The notes: generated from the sequence alone by a model not told the origin. A stretch of DNA of 64,000 bases from Desulfobacula sp. (GCF_030145145.1 NZ_JAQYWD010000026.1:1-64000), one strand, 5' to 3'. Shown: positions 49,901-58,817, counted from the first letter of the stretch. Translations and numbers: made by a program.

Positions 49901-52900
49901 TGGTAACGGTGATGCCACTAGGATCATTGTGGTAATCGGCCTGATCAAGAAGGCCCTCGCCGCCATCTAATAAATCATTACCGGATCCCCCTTCAAGAAA
50001 ATCATTGCCTTTGTATCCAAACAACGTGTCATTACCGCTGTCACCAAAGAGAAGATCATCACTCTCTTTACCAAAGAGCGTATCATCACCTCCCTTGCCA
50101 TATATTTCATCATCTGCCATAGTGCCGGTAAGGACATTATCAAGATCATCGCCAGTGATGATTTGTCCATGAACTTCTACCTGTACGGTAGCTGAATCAA
50201 AATTTTCACCATCAGTGATCGTATAGTCAAAGGTATGAACAGGGAAAAGCGGATCAAAGTTGTAAGGGGTATAGATAAGATAAGAATTGCTGGAATCAAT
50301 TTCTAAACTACCATCAGCGGTCAAATCTATCGAGGATATGGAAATATCATCCCCCTCCAGATCATGGTCATTGTCGAGAACATAAATGTCTGTACTTTCA
50401 TTCATCCGAGCCATTTCAAAGTCATCTTCAGCCACTGGAGGATCATTTACAGCGTCCACATTGACCGTAACCGTAGCGGTGTCTTCCCCGCCATTGCCGT
50501 CGCTGACCGTATAGGAAAACGTATCCAGTCCGCTAAAGTCTGAATCGGGGGAATAGGTAAGGGTGTCGTCTGAATTGATGCTGACACTTCCGTTGGCACC
50601 TTGGGTAATGCTGGCAATATTCAGCGGATTCCCTTCAATATCGGTATCATTATCAAGGACATGAATAATGATGCTTTCATTTTCATTCGTGGTAATACCC
50701 AGGTCATCTTCAGCCACGGGGTCATCATTTACGGGGGCCACATTGACCGTAACCGTAGCGGTGTCTTCCCCGCCATTGCCGTCGCTGACCGTATAGGAAA
50801 ATGTGTCCTGCCCGTTAAAATCTAACTCGGGGGTATAGGTAAGTGTATCGTCTGAATTGATGCTGACGCTTCCGTTGGCACCTTGGGTAACGCTGGCAAT
50901 ATTCAGGGTATCGCCATCCGGATCCATGTCATTTACAAGGACATCAATAATGATGCTTTCATCTTCATTGGTGGACACATTCAGGTCGTCTTCAGCCACT
51001 GGAGGATCAGGTGCGTGGTCCACATTGACCGTAACTGTAGCCGTGTCTTCCCCGCCATTGCCGTCGCTGACCGTATAGGAAAACGTGTCCTGCCCGTTAA
51101 AGTCTAACTCGGGGGAATAGGTAAGCGTATCGTCTGAATTGATGCTGACGCTTCCGTTGGCACCTTGAGTGACACCGGCAATATTCAGGGTATCGCCATC
51201 AATATCCGTGTCATTTGCAAGGACATCAATAATGATGCTTTCATCTTCATTGGTAGACACATTCAGGTCGTCTTCAGCCACTGGAGGATCAGGTACGGGG
51301 GCCACATTGACCGTAACCGTAGCGGTGTCTTCCCCGCCATTGCCGTCGCTGACCGTATAGGAAAATGTGTCCTGCCCGTTAAAGTCTGACTCGGGGGAAT
51401 AGGTAAGTGTGTCGTCTGAATTGATGCTGACGCTTCCGTTGGTACCTTGGGTAACGCTGGCAATATTCAGGGTATCGCCATCAATATCAGTGTCATTATC
51501 AAGGACCTGAAAGGAGACACTGCCATCTTCATTGACGTCAATATTCAAATCATCTCCAGCCACTGGGTCATCATTTACGGGGGCCACATTGACCGTAACC
51601 GTAGCGGTGTCTTCCCCGCCAATGCCGTCGCTGACCGTATAGGAAAATGTGTCCTGCCCGTTAAAGTCTAACTCGGGGGAATAGGTAAGTGTATCGTCTG
51701 AATTGATGCTGACGCTTCCGTTGGCACCTTGAGTAACACCGGCAATATTCAGAGTATCCCCGTCCGGATCCGTGTCATTGTCAAGGACATCAATAATGAT
51801 GCTTTCATCTTCATTGGTAGACACATTCAGGTCATCTTCAGCCACTGGGTCATCATTTACGGGGGCCACATTGACCGTAACCGTAGCGGTGTCTTCCCCG
51901 TCATTGCCGTCGCTGACCGTATAGGAAAACGTGTCCTGCCCGTTAAAGTCTAACTCGGGGGTATAGGTAAGTGTGTCGTCTGAATTGATGCTGACGCTTC
52001 CGTTGGCACCTTGAGTAACACCGGCAATATTCAGGGTATCCCCGTCCGGATCCGTGTCATTGTCAAGGACATCAATGGAGACACTGTCATCTTCATTGAC
52101 GTCAATATTCAAATCATCTCCAGCCACTGGGTCATCATTTACGGGGGCCACATTGACCGTAACCGTAGCGGTGTCTTCCCCGCCCTTTCCGTCGCTGACC
52201 GTATAGGTAAAATCGTCGGATCCGTTAAAGTCCGTATCAGGGGTATAGACAAGGGAACCCTCTCCATTGTCCGACACCGTGCCGCTTTCGCCCTGGGTAA
52301 TGCTGCCAATGGTCAGGGCATCCCCGTCCGGATCCGTGTCATTTCCAAGGACATCAATAGTGACACTGTCATCTTCATTGACGTCAATATACAGGTCATC
52401 TTCAGCTACCGGAGGATTGTTTGGCGTGATACTGACAGTGACAGCAGCGGTATCTTCCCCGCCCTTTCCGTCACTGACCGTATAGGTAAACGTGTCGGAT
52501 CCGTTAAAGTCTGTATCGGGGGTATAGGTAAGTGTGTTGTCTGAATTTATGGTAATCCTTCCGTTGGCGCCCTGGGTAATACTGTCAATGGTCAGGGCAT
52601 CCCCGTCCGGATCTGTATCATTTTCAAGAACATCAATGATGATGCTTTGGTCTTCATACGTGGATATATTCAGGTCATCTTCAGCCACAGGCTCATTGTT
52701 TAAAGGCGTAACGACTGGCGGTACCGGTGGTATTTCTTCTTCGTTCCCTTCTTCTCCCAATGTGTCGGAACCAAACAACCCGTCAGTGTTTCCATTGGAT
52801 GGTTCCAGGTCCGGCTCAATGACACTGTAAAAAGATGGGTCATCCGGATCCGTATAATCGATCAATCCAAGTATCTGAGGTTCGGGTGTTGGCGGTTCAG

Positions 52901-53636
52901 GGCCATCTCCTTGGGTATCTCCTGTTTCCGAATCCGGTTCTGAGGTTCCCTGGCCGTCATCATCCCCATCTTGGTTCTGCCCGGGGTCTCCATCTTCATC
53001 TTCTGTATCCTCCTGGCCATTGTCGCCTTGATTGTTCTCCGATGGTGAGATAGGCGCCGATTTTTGAAAAAAATTCAATTCTTCCGACGTCAACGGCCGG
53101 GCCGGCTGGATCGGTTGATTTTTCAGAAAATCGATGATTAACGTCGGTTCGCTGATAAATTGAATATTCCCAAACGAATCCTGCACCACCAGCACATGGC
53201 CTTTTCCGATCTCTTCAACGCCCCAGCGCTCTGAATCCTCTGAAACTTCACCCAGCACGGTAGTCCCTCTGATACCGATGAGGGCCAAGGGGGATTTTAA
53301 ATTAAAGTTGTCAGGATTTTGTTTGGCAATCTCACCTGTCACCGTTCGGAAAACACCTTTGGTCATTTGTAACAGCAAATTTGAGTTAGACCCTTCGTCA
53401 GGATCATACACATAGGCATCAATGCTTACTTCACTGTTCCCGCCCTGGGATAAACTGGTATTGTCTATAAATTTAACTTCGATCTGCCCGTCTGCCTGGG
53501 TAACAAGTCTTTCACCCTGAAAAATTTCACTTCCAGTTGACAATTCCCGGATTCCATCCGCTGAAATCGCTTGAACATGTCCCTGAATGCTGACCACAAC
53601 GCCGACGCTTTTTCCTGATACGGTATTATCTGTCAT
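46929..53636 (-). CDS. Giant RTX adhesin with FecR-like N-terminus and tandem cadherin/VCBS-type repeats
   Basis: 2235 residues, strongly acidic, without a Sec signal, consistent with type I export. Residues ~20-165 match FecR (GEIAKQNPDNFNLKSPLALIGIRGTTV). A Glu/Asp/Pro/Gly linker covers 200-310. Nine ~94-residue repeats fill ~313-1157 (PVAEDDLNVSTNEDES... TLTYSPELDFNGQDTFSYTVSDG), typical of Ca-binding VCBS/cadherin-like adhesins. RTX nonapeptides follow at ~1158-1225 (GKGGDDTLFGKESDDLLFG). Eight DGWG-TD-L-NI modules, each followed by GS-x-DD RTX-like repeats, span ~1240-2080. The C-terminus has a last RTX block and secretion tail. Convergent with its exporter genes. Function: surface or secreted attachment. 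Confidence 0.9.
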   Translation of the reverse strand: MTDNTVSGKSVGVVVSIQGHVQAISADGIRELSTGSEIFQGERLVTQADGQIEVKFIDNTSLSQGGNSEVSIDAYVYDPDEGSNSNLLLQMTKGVFRTVTGEIAKQNPDNFNLKSPLALIGIRGTTVLGEVSEDSERWGVEEIGKGHVLVVQDSFGNIQFISEPTLIIDFLKNQPIQPARPLTSEELNFFQKSAPISPSENNQGDNGQEDTEDEDGDPGQNQDGDDDGQGTSEPDSETGDTQGDGPEPPTPEPQILGLIDYTDPDDPSFYSVIEPDLEPSNGNTDGLFGSDTLGEEGNEEEIPPVPPVVTPLNNEPVAEDDLNISTYEDQSIIIDVLENDTDPDGDALTIDSITQGANGRITINSDNTLTYTPDTDFNGSDTFTYTVSDGKGGEDTAAVTVSITPNNPPVAEDDLYIDVNEDDSVTIDVLGNDTDPDGDALTIGSITQGESGTVSDNGEGSLVYTPDTDFNGSDDFTYTVSDGKGGEDTATVTVNVAPVNDDPVAGDDLNIDVNEDDSVSIDVLDNDTDPDGDTLNIAGVTQGANGSVSINSDDTLTYTPELDFNGQDTFSYTVSDGNDGEDTATVTVNVAPVNDDPVAEDDLNVSTNEDESIIIDVLDNDTDPDGDTLNIAGVTQGANGSVSINSDDTLTYSPELDFNGQDTFSYTVSDGIGGEDTATVTVNVAPVNDDPVAGDDLNIDVNEDGSVSFQVLDNDTDIDGDTLNIASVTQGTNGSVSINSDDTLTYSPESDFNGQDTFSYTVSDGNGGEDTATVTVNVAPVPDPPVAEDDLNVSTNEDESIIIDVLANDTDIDGDTLNIAGVTQGANGSVSINSDDTLTYSPELDFNGQDTFSYTVSDGNGGEDTATVTVNVDHAPDPPVAEDDLNVSTNEDESIIIDVLVNDMDPDGDTLNIASVTQGANGSVSINSDDTLTYTPELDFNGQDTFSYTVSDGNGGEDTATVTVNVAPVNDDPVAEDDLGITTNENESIIIHVLDNDTDIEGNPLNIASITQGANGSVSINSDDTLTYSPDSDFSGLDTFSYTVSDGNGGEDTATVTVNVDAVNDPPVAEDDFEMARMNESTDIYVLDNDHDLEGDDISISSIDLTADGSLEIDSSNSYLIYTPYNFDPLFPVHTFDYTITDGENFDSATVQVEVHGQIITGDDLDNVLTGTMADDEIYGKGGDDTLFGKESDDLLFGDSGNDTLFGYKGNDFLEGGSGNDLLDGGEGLLDQADYHNDPSGITVTMDTSDLVVLTDGYGFTDLLYDIEWIRGTDNSDVFTGDGRFMIYEGGAGSDTINAGVDPDEDDGGVSFWYDPFPVNDQGVVIDLTPDQLGVVEVLDGWGDTDTLQNINGVAGSQANDIFRGIDDTHSWFSGGQGNDILHGGNLSMASEEWGNMAVYLMDTDGIDATLAYDGTDITGSVVDGWQTMDTLTNITEIWGSNFDDVMTIQSDGSFWGEWRFEGGAGDDILRGQANEDTIARYDADIDGVFVDLFDEGSINPGNGYAIDGWGDTDMLFDIHHVEGSDFDDTLIGNDQDNALLGGNGEDTFVGNAGDDYMDGGDFEGNYPRNTADYQDDPINSADDWNGIEAVIHYTPANDLDTFNGSQVVDGWGDTDTLKNISIIKGSNFDDSITLTIEDPNDLSDVRWELWGMNGADDITGTDGERVRVMYLDDPDLNGDGIGVTVDLSTGTAVDGWGKTDTLTHIQAVSGSDYIDTLLGSDNDDGFIGTLGDDSIDGSIGRDWVSYSWMDDNGDFNGVSIDLADNYAAGFDSLGNSLFQDALLNLEIAEGSMFSDTLQGNAENNWLGGWEGDDTLIGGEGYDRLAGSQGNDALIGAEIVGTRGSTYAVYDSDPDGIDAHISYDSSGSFEGSSVKDGWGDTDSLSNITRIVGSDHDDSISFDINDYDGTSNIYWYVWGMEGNDEITGTAGERVRALYFDDPDDVVINLEAGTAQDGWGNTDLLIDIQAVSGSNSGDDTLQGRLIDSSGFLGSLGDDTIIGGTGWDWLGYGWMDHLDEFNGVKIDLENNDVTGYDDNGQETFHDALFSIEEAWGSGFDDVILGTQTDNWLAGQAGSDTLTGNLGNDTFLFTTAPDSVDTILDFTADGASGENDILRFEEGRDLGFSAKGDNEYTVFDGTNKADPTAYQIIGVTGVVASDWTDAASILDAAVDATPGDGTNDDTYFVLSNGTDARVYYWEGDANTDNMVNDAELTHFADLDGFNDISTLGEENFQIV
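50165..52700 (-). repeat. Nine tandem ~282-bp repeats within the adhesin gene
   Basis: Each unit codes for one ~94-residue Ig-like domain. The period is exactly 282 bases for the central copies (for example corresponding points 50883, 51165, 51447, 51729, 52011). Central copies are nearly identical in DNA, while the outer ones diverge, which suggests recent duplication or gene conversion. Confidence 0.9.
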
Positions 53637-53849
53637 TACGGATCCTTTAATAAAGATGTTGATTTGCTAATATCGCTTAACGACAGGGAGTATCAGCAAT
53701 AGTAGCACCACTTTATTGAAATTCTTAAGCCCAGAATATTTATTTTGGCATAGCATAGTTAAACTGTCATGGAAAGTACTATTTTTTCAAAATCAATTTA
53801 ACGGCAGTGTTATCCTCAACAAAGTGGTATCAATTATGACCAACTGCCG

Positions 53850-55130
53850 TTATGTACAATCAGAAGAGATGAGCTTGGTAACGTGATAAATGGGTACTTT
53901 CTCTGAAATATTTTTAAGTTTGTAATGGCCCAGAAAGTCACAATCAATTTTTTCATGAATTCTTTTGTGGGTGTCAGCCCCGATATACAGCCTGCTCTGT
54001 TCAGATAAGGCACCGATTCTGGATGCCAGAATGGTGACAAGCCCTGATGCCGTATACGTCCATCTCTCACCAAGGGCACTTTCCATCCGTGTCGTTCCCA
54101 CATAGGCTTCACCTGTACCGATACCCATGTGCAGATGAATTTCTCCCCAGGGATAGGTGTATTGTTGATTGAGCCGCTTATTTTCTTCTATAATTTCAAG
54201 GGCTGCTGAGACCGCTTCAAGTGCGTAGTCTTCAATGGTATCACTCTTGAATATGACCATGATCCCATCACCGGAGGTCTCGTTTATTTCCCCGCCGTGG
54301 TGATAAATACACCGGAGATAGTTCGAAAAATGGTTTTCAACCATGTGATTGACCATTCGCTGCTCATAATTTTCAGTCATACCCGTAAAATTATGGATAT
54401 CAACAAACAAAACAGATACTGCCATGGGTATTTTTTCGCAGGACAGTTTTTCCGGATCTGTTTCAGCCAGGTTCGCCACACTCTGGGGAACAAATTTTGT
54501 CAGCTGATTTTTCAATTTGACAAGGGATTCATTGATGATAATCTGTTCCTGGAGGTTCTCCGAGTAGTTTTTTACATCATCATACAATCTGGCATTGTCA
54601 AGGGCAATGGCAACATAGTCTGATATGGCCGCTAAAAACAGATTGTCGCTATCCGTAAATTCGCCTTTGCTATTGTTCAACGCCTGGAGCACACCAATAC
54701 AGTTGCCCTGAGTATTAATCAAAGGAACACAGAGGATGTTTTTTGTTTTAAAACCGGATTTGCAGTCAATGTCAACATTAAACCTTGGGTCCCTATACGC
54801 GTCATTAATCACCAGCGCTTCTTTATGGTTAAATACCCAGCCGGCAACACCTGTATTGGACGGAATTCTGATTTCCTGTTTCTTCATTCCAGTGGCAACC
54901 AGCGACCAGAGTTCATCGGTCTTTTTATCATGCAGGAATACCGAACTTCTCTGGGATCCCATGATGGTGTTGGTCAGATCCATCACCAGGGGGAATAAGA
55001 CGGATATATCAATTTCAGCCGTGATTATTTTGCCGACGTCACATAATTTGTGAAATCGTTTGATTTCTTTTCTGACGATAAAATCTTCCATTCTTCGGCC
55101 GATATTTCTTTTCATATCTGTCTGCATCAT
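53850..55130 (-). CDS. GAF-domain class III cyclase-like protein with altered catalytic residues
   Basis: 426 residues. A GAF domain at ~30-190 (GSQRSSVFLHDKKTDELWSLVATG and FKTKNILCVPL) is followed by a helical linker and a class III cyclase domain at ~230-420. The first metal Asp is kept (VLFVDIHNFTG) and so is the second (TSGDGIMVIF). The position of the ATP-selecting Lys is Glu (NETSGDG), the Asp is Thr (RWTYTAS), and the transition-state Asn before ASR is Ile. It may use another substrate, or be a pseudo-cyclase. I start at ATG 55130; the longer frame overlaps the SpoIIE gene. Confidence 0.75.
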   Translation of the reverse strand: MMQTDMKRNIGRRMEDFIVRKEIKRFHKLCDVGKIITAEIDISVLFPLVMDLTNTIMGSQRSSVFLHDKKTDELWSLVATGMKKQEIRIPSNTGVAGWVFNHKEALVINDAYRDPRFNVDIDCKSGFKTKNILCVPLINTQGNCIGVLQALNNSKGEFTDSDNLFLAAISDYVAIALDNARLYDDVKNYSENLQEQIIINESLVKLKNQLTKFVPQSVANLAETDPEKLSCEKIPMAVSVLFVDIHNFTGMTENYEQRMVNHMVENHFSNYLRCIYHHGGEINETSGDGIMVIFKSDTIEDYALEAVSAALEIIEENKRLNQQYTYPWGEIHLHMGIGTGEAYVGTTRMESALGERWTYTASGLVTILASRIGALSEQSRLYIGADTHKRIHEKIDCDFLGHYKLKNISEKVPIYHVTKLISSDCT

Positions 55131-55170
55131 CTCAACTACCGAATACCCGTCAATTTTTTGATGGGGTTGA

Positions 55171-56580
55171 TCATGAATGCCACTTGATGGCCAGCATTGT
55201 GATATCATCAGTCTGCTGTGCCTTTCCGATAAACGCAAATAAATCTGATTTAATGGTTTCCAAAAGCGCTTCTGCAGAATCATCAAATCCATTTTTGATG
55301 ATCGTTTCAATCCGGCCGCGGGTATAAAACTCCCTTGTTTCTGATCTTGCTTCCGTTACCCCATCCGTATAGCTGAAAAGGATATCCCCCGGTTCAAGCT
55401 GCAGGGTGTTGATGTCGTAGGTTGCGCCCTGGATGGGGCCCAGTGCCGGACCGCTTGATTTTAGAACATGTTTTATGTTGTTTTTTCCCACAACAAATGC
55501 CGGTTCATGCCCCCCGTTAATATAAACCACCTTACCGGTCAATTGATCAATAATACCAAAGAAAAGGGTCACAAACATACCATGCTCACCATGTTCTTTG
55601 GCAATATATTCATTGATCAGAGAAATCGTTTTCATCGCATAATCCGGTAAAAAAACAGCACTGCCATTTGCCCAATTGTTTAAACGGCTGCTGGTGGTGA
55701 ACGACCCTGAAAAAATACGCAAAAGACTTCGGGTCAATGCCATGAAAAGTGCCGATCCAACGCCCTTACCACTGACATCTCCCACAACAAAGCCAATATG
55801 ATGATCCGGCAATGTGAACATATCATAAAAATCACCAGACAATTGCAGGGCAGAATGAAAATAGGATGAAACGTTACAGTCTTTCACTTCCGGCAGATAG
55901 GGGGGCAGAAAATCTTTTTGAATTTTTTTGCCTTTTTCCAGCTCATCATTCAGTGCCGTGGAATATTTTTCAATCGCTTGTTTGGCCTTTTCAAGGGAGA
56001 CTTTTGATTGTTCAAGTTTTTTATATAACTGGGCATTTTCAATGATTAACGCCATTTGATTGGCCGCATTCTGGACAATGTCCACCGCGGCCTGATCAAA
56101 ATGTGACGGCAAAGAGTGCATTAAAGTGAGAATACCGAACAAGGTATCATGTCGTAAAACAGGCACGGCTAAAGCAGAACGGACGATATAGGATTGCCCG
56201 GGCAGGGTAATCCACCTGGCATCCGTTGTTGTGTCCGTTACCAGTCCCACTGAAAGATGCTGTTTTACCCACCCGGCAAGACCTTTGTCTATGACTTTAC
56301 CGATCAGGCTGGATCGTTTTTTTTGACTGACCTGGTCCCGGGTAAGAATGCTGTCTGTTACTACACCATCTTTATCCATTAGGAACAGGCTGGCTTTTTC
56401 GGCACCTGAAATCTGGGCTGCAATATCCAGGGCATTTTGCATGGTAACATTCAGCATCCGTTCTTCTTTGGACGATCTTGCCATGGTGATGAATGTTTCA
56501 AACATCCGGTTCTGGGCATCGTGAATTTTTTTTTCATGCCGGAGAACAGCAATTTCTTTCTGAAGTTGTTTTAACTCCAT
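55171..56580 (-). CDS. GAF-PP2C (SpoIIE-type) serine phosphatase
   Basis: 469 residues: a coiled N-terminus, a GAF domain at ~30-190 (GAEKASLFLMDKDGVVTDS), a coiled-coil linker, and a SpoIIE PP2C domain at ~240-469. Metal-binding Asp residues lie in GDFYDMFTL, VVGDVSGKGVGSALFMALTR, and FSYTDGVTEAR. Such RsbU-type phosphatases dephosphorylate an anti-sigma-factor antagonist. No partner is in the window. Upstream of the GAF cyclase and probably in one operon with it and the adhesin. Confidence 0.88.
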   Translation of the reverse strand: MELKQLQKEIAVLRHEKKIHDAQNRMFETFITMARSSKEERMLNVTMQNALDIAAQISGAEKASLFLMDKDGVVTDSILTRDQVSQKKRSSLIGKVIDKGLAGWVKQHLSVGLVTDTTTDARWITLPGQSYIVRSALAVPVLRHDTLFGILTLMHSLPSHFDQAAVDIVQNAANQMALIIENAQLYKKLEQSKVSLEKAKQAIEKYSTALNDELEKGKKIQKDFLPPYLPEVKDCNVSSYFHSALQLSGDFYDMFTLPDHHIGFVVGDVSGKGVGSALFMALTRSLLRIFSGSFTTSSRLNNWANGSAVFLPDYAMKTISLINEYIAKEHGEHGMFVTLFFGIIDQLTGKVVYINGGHEPAFVVGKNNIKHVLKSSGPALGPIQGATYDINTLQLEPGDILFSYTDGVTEARSETREFYTRGRIETIIKNGFDDSAEALLETIKSDLFAFIGKAQQTDDITMLAIKWHS

Positions 56581-56764
56581 TCATATCCCTTAATGTTTTG
56601 AAGGTGGTTGCATCAAAGTTTGAGAATCTCCTGAATACTTTTTTGTTGTAAGATGAATCCTTAAATCATGTCAAGCGAATTAACAGATATCCCTGCTATT
56701 ATTGCCGGTCCCGGCAGCGTTATCCCGCTGCCGGATAACCAAATTCAAGCCATCGATGAAAGGG

Positions 56765-58465
56765 TCACAGTCGTCCTTTCTTAATAATGGCGAACAGCAG
56801 CCAGAATCCCATCACAGCAGCAGCAATAAACCCTGCAATACCGATCACGGACACCCCGAAAAGCATGGGGGGAACCTTGGTATTAATGAGGATGGCCGAC
56901 CCCAATATCAATGCCGCGATAATGATGGAAAAAGAAATGCGGTTGCTGGTCTGATCCTGGGTATGCAACAATTTATCAAGCCCGTCAATTTTTATGTTGA
57001 AAGAGAGTCGTCCGGATTTAACCAGGCGCATGATCTCAACAGCATCTGTCGGGAAGATCTGAAGTAATTTATAGGACTCCCTTGCCATGCCCATCAATTC
57101 TTCCACAATCCTTGACACCGTGAATTTCCTGTATTTGGCAGCTGTCACATAGGGGACGGCATGGGAAATCATATCAAAATCAGGATCCAGTTTTTTAGCG
57201 ACGCCCTCAATGGAGATAAAGGCTTTTATCATTAAAAAAAAATCCGGTGGTATTTTCAGGTTATGGGTTGAACACAGTTCAAGAAACTGGGTCACCATTT
57301 TTGCCGTTTTAATCTCTTTTAATACCTTTGAAAGGTGCAGGGATACAAATAGAGACACGTCCTTTTCAAGGCGTGGAAGGTCTGGCTGGATATCGTATTC
57401 AGCCAGTTCGCATAACAGTCTTGCGGTAAGTTTAAAGTTGTTTGTGGCAATACTGTGGATCAGATCCACAAATATCTCCCGGGTGAGTTGATCCACAAAG
57501 CCTGTCATCCCAAAGTCCACGGGGCAGATACAGTTTTTTTCCATGACAAAGATATTTCCGGGATGGGGATCTGCATGAAAAAATCCATGTTCGAACACCT
57601 GCTTCATGATGAAATCAGCCCCCCGTCGTGTGATCAGTTTTCTGTCAAGTCCGGCCGATTTAATGGCATCCACGTCATCTGCCTTGATACCCTGGATATA
57701 TTCCATGGACAGCACCCGTTCGCTGGATTCGTCAGAATATACTTTGGGAATATGAATGGTCTTGTCCTTTTTGAACTGCTCGGCCATTTTTTTTATATTG
57801 GACGCTTCAACAGAATAATCCAGTTCTTTTTCAAGGGTTTTGGCAAATTCTTCCACAATTTTGACCGGTTTGAAAAGTGCCACCTCCTCAATATTATTTT
57901 CCGCGATGGAGGCCAGGTGAAGCATGATTTCAAGATCTGTTTCAATGATTTTCCGTATGCCGGGTCTCTGGATTTTTACGGCGATTTGATCATTGCTGCT
58001 GATCCGTGCCCGGTGGACCTGTCCGATGGAAGCACTGGCAAAAGGGACTTCTTCTATTGACTCAAAAATTTCGTTATGGGGTTTGCCGAATTCTGACGCA
58101 ATAATGGTTTTTACATGCTCGAATTCAAACGGTGGAACGTGATCCTGCAGTTTGGTCAGCTCAGTCAAGAGATTAACCGGAATAAGGTCGGGGCGGGAAG
58201 AAAGAACCTGACCCATTTTGATAAAGGTCGGGCCAAGTTCTTCAAGTGTCATGCGGATCCGCTGGTTTTTGGAAAGCTTTGCCACTCGTTCATGCGGATT
58301 GACAAAGGGAATGAGCTGAAGGCCCGATTCAATGTAGCGGTCAATATTCATGACATCAATGATGTTTTCAAAGCCATACTTTAAAAGGATGCCAATGACT
58401 TGCCGATAGCGCATCAAATGGCGGTATCGGGTGCTCACCCGGCCAATTTTCTTAATGCTCAGCAT
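56765..58465 (-). CDS. ABC1/UbiB atypical kinase family protein
   Basis: 566 residues. KxGQ motif in LGPTFIKMGQVLSSRPDLIP, the AxAS-like FASASIGQVHRA loop, a metal-binding DPHPGN and DFGMTGF. Two C-terminal membrane helices (ISFSIIIAALILGSAILI and GFIAAAVMGFWLLFAII). Family members (COQ8/UbiB) bind lipid-like quinone precursors and act as ATPases. It follows the phasin-like gene by 17 bases. Menaquinone or membrane-lipid role is inference. Confidence 0.9.
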   Translation of the reverse strand: MLSIKKIGRVSTRYRHLMRYRQVIGILLKYGFENIIDVMNIDRYIESGLQLIPFVNPHERVAKLSKNQRIRMTLEELGPTFIKMGQVLSSRPDLIPVNLLTELTKLQDHVPPFEFEHVKTIIASEFGKPHNEIFESIEEVPFASASIGQVHRARISSNDQIAVKIQRPGIRKIIETDLEIMLHLASIAENNIEEVALFKPVKIVEEFAKTLEKELDYSVEASNIKKMAEQFKKDKTIHIPKVYSDESSERVLSMEYIQGIKADDVDAIKSAGLDRKLITRRGADFIMKQVFEHGFFHADPHPGNIFVMEKNCICPVDFGMTGFVDQLTREIFVDLIHSIATNNFKLTARLLCELAEYDIQPDLPRLEKDVSLFVSLHLSKVLKEIKTAKMVTQFLELCSTHNLKIPPDFFLMIKAFISIEGVAKKLDPDFDMISHAVPYVTAAKYRKFTVSRIVEELMGMARESYKLLQIFPTDAVEIMRLVKSGRLSFNIKIDGLDKLLHTQDQTSNRISFSIIIAALILGSAILINTKVPPMLFGVSVIGIAGFIAAAVMGFWLLFAIIKKGRL

Positions 58466-58482
58466 AACCGGTCAATGACCTT

Positions 58483-58785
58483 TTATGGCAGATCAGACAG
58501 TTTTTTCGTAAGGTCATCGATCCTGTCATTGAGTGCTTTGATGTCTGATTTAGATGCCAGATCCAGTTTTGACAGAATTTTTTCCAGGGTTTTTTCAATT
58601 TTTTTATCAAAATCGGTTTTTGCATCTTCATACTTTTGCTGGCATTCGTTTAAAAAATCCCTGGCTTCGTCCTGGTTCATTTTGGAATTTTGCGCAAATT
58701 CTTTTGCCAGGTCTTCAATCTCATTTTTAGATCGTAAGGCAAGCCCTACGCCGGTTAACAGGCTTTTTCTAAGATACTCAAACAT
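58483..58785 (-). CDS. Phasin-superfamily (PhaI/PhaF-like) coiled-coil protein
   Basis: 100 residues, all-helical and charged: a short hydrophobic head (LRKSLLTGVGLALRSKNEIEDLAKEFA), a coiled coil and DLASKSDIKALNDRIDDLTKKL at the end. The pattern matches small phasin-like proteins found beside UbiB genes. AGGAGG site upstream. Granule binding is not shown here. Confidence 0.65.
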   Translation of the reverse strand: MFEYLRKSLLTGVGLALRSKNEIEDLAKEFAQNSKMNQDEARDFLNECQQKYEDAKTDFDKKIEKTLEKILSKLDLASKSDIKALNDRIDDLTKKLSDLP

Positions 58786-58817
58786 GTTTCCTCCTACAAT
58801 ATTATGTTACCAAGGGG

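Noticed and set aside
50601-52544. Series of ~74-residue ORFs on the plus strand at 282-base intervals
   Set aside because: They are antisense shadows of the adhesin repeats.
50165-52700. CRISPR-like regular repeats
   Set aside because: The unit is 282 bases, in frame, and codes for Ig-like domains; no short repeat/spacer pattern.
56711-56734. Hairpin (8-bp stem) after the UbiB-like gene as terminator
   Set aside because: No T run on the relevant strand; left as an unexplained hairpin.
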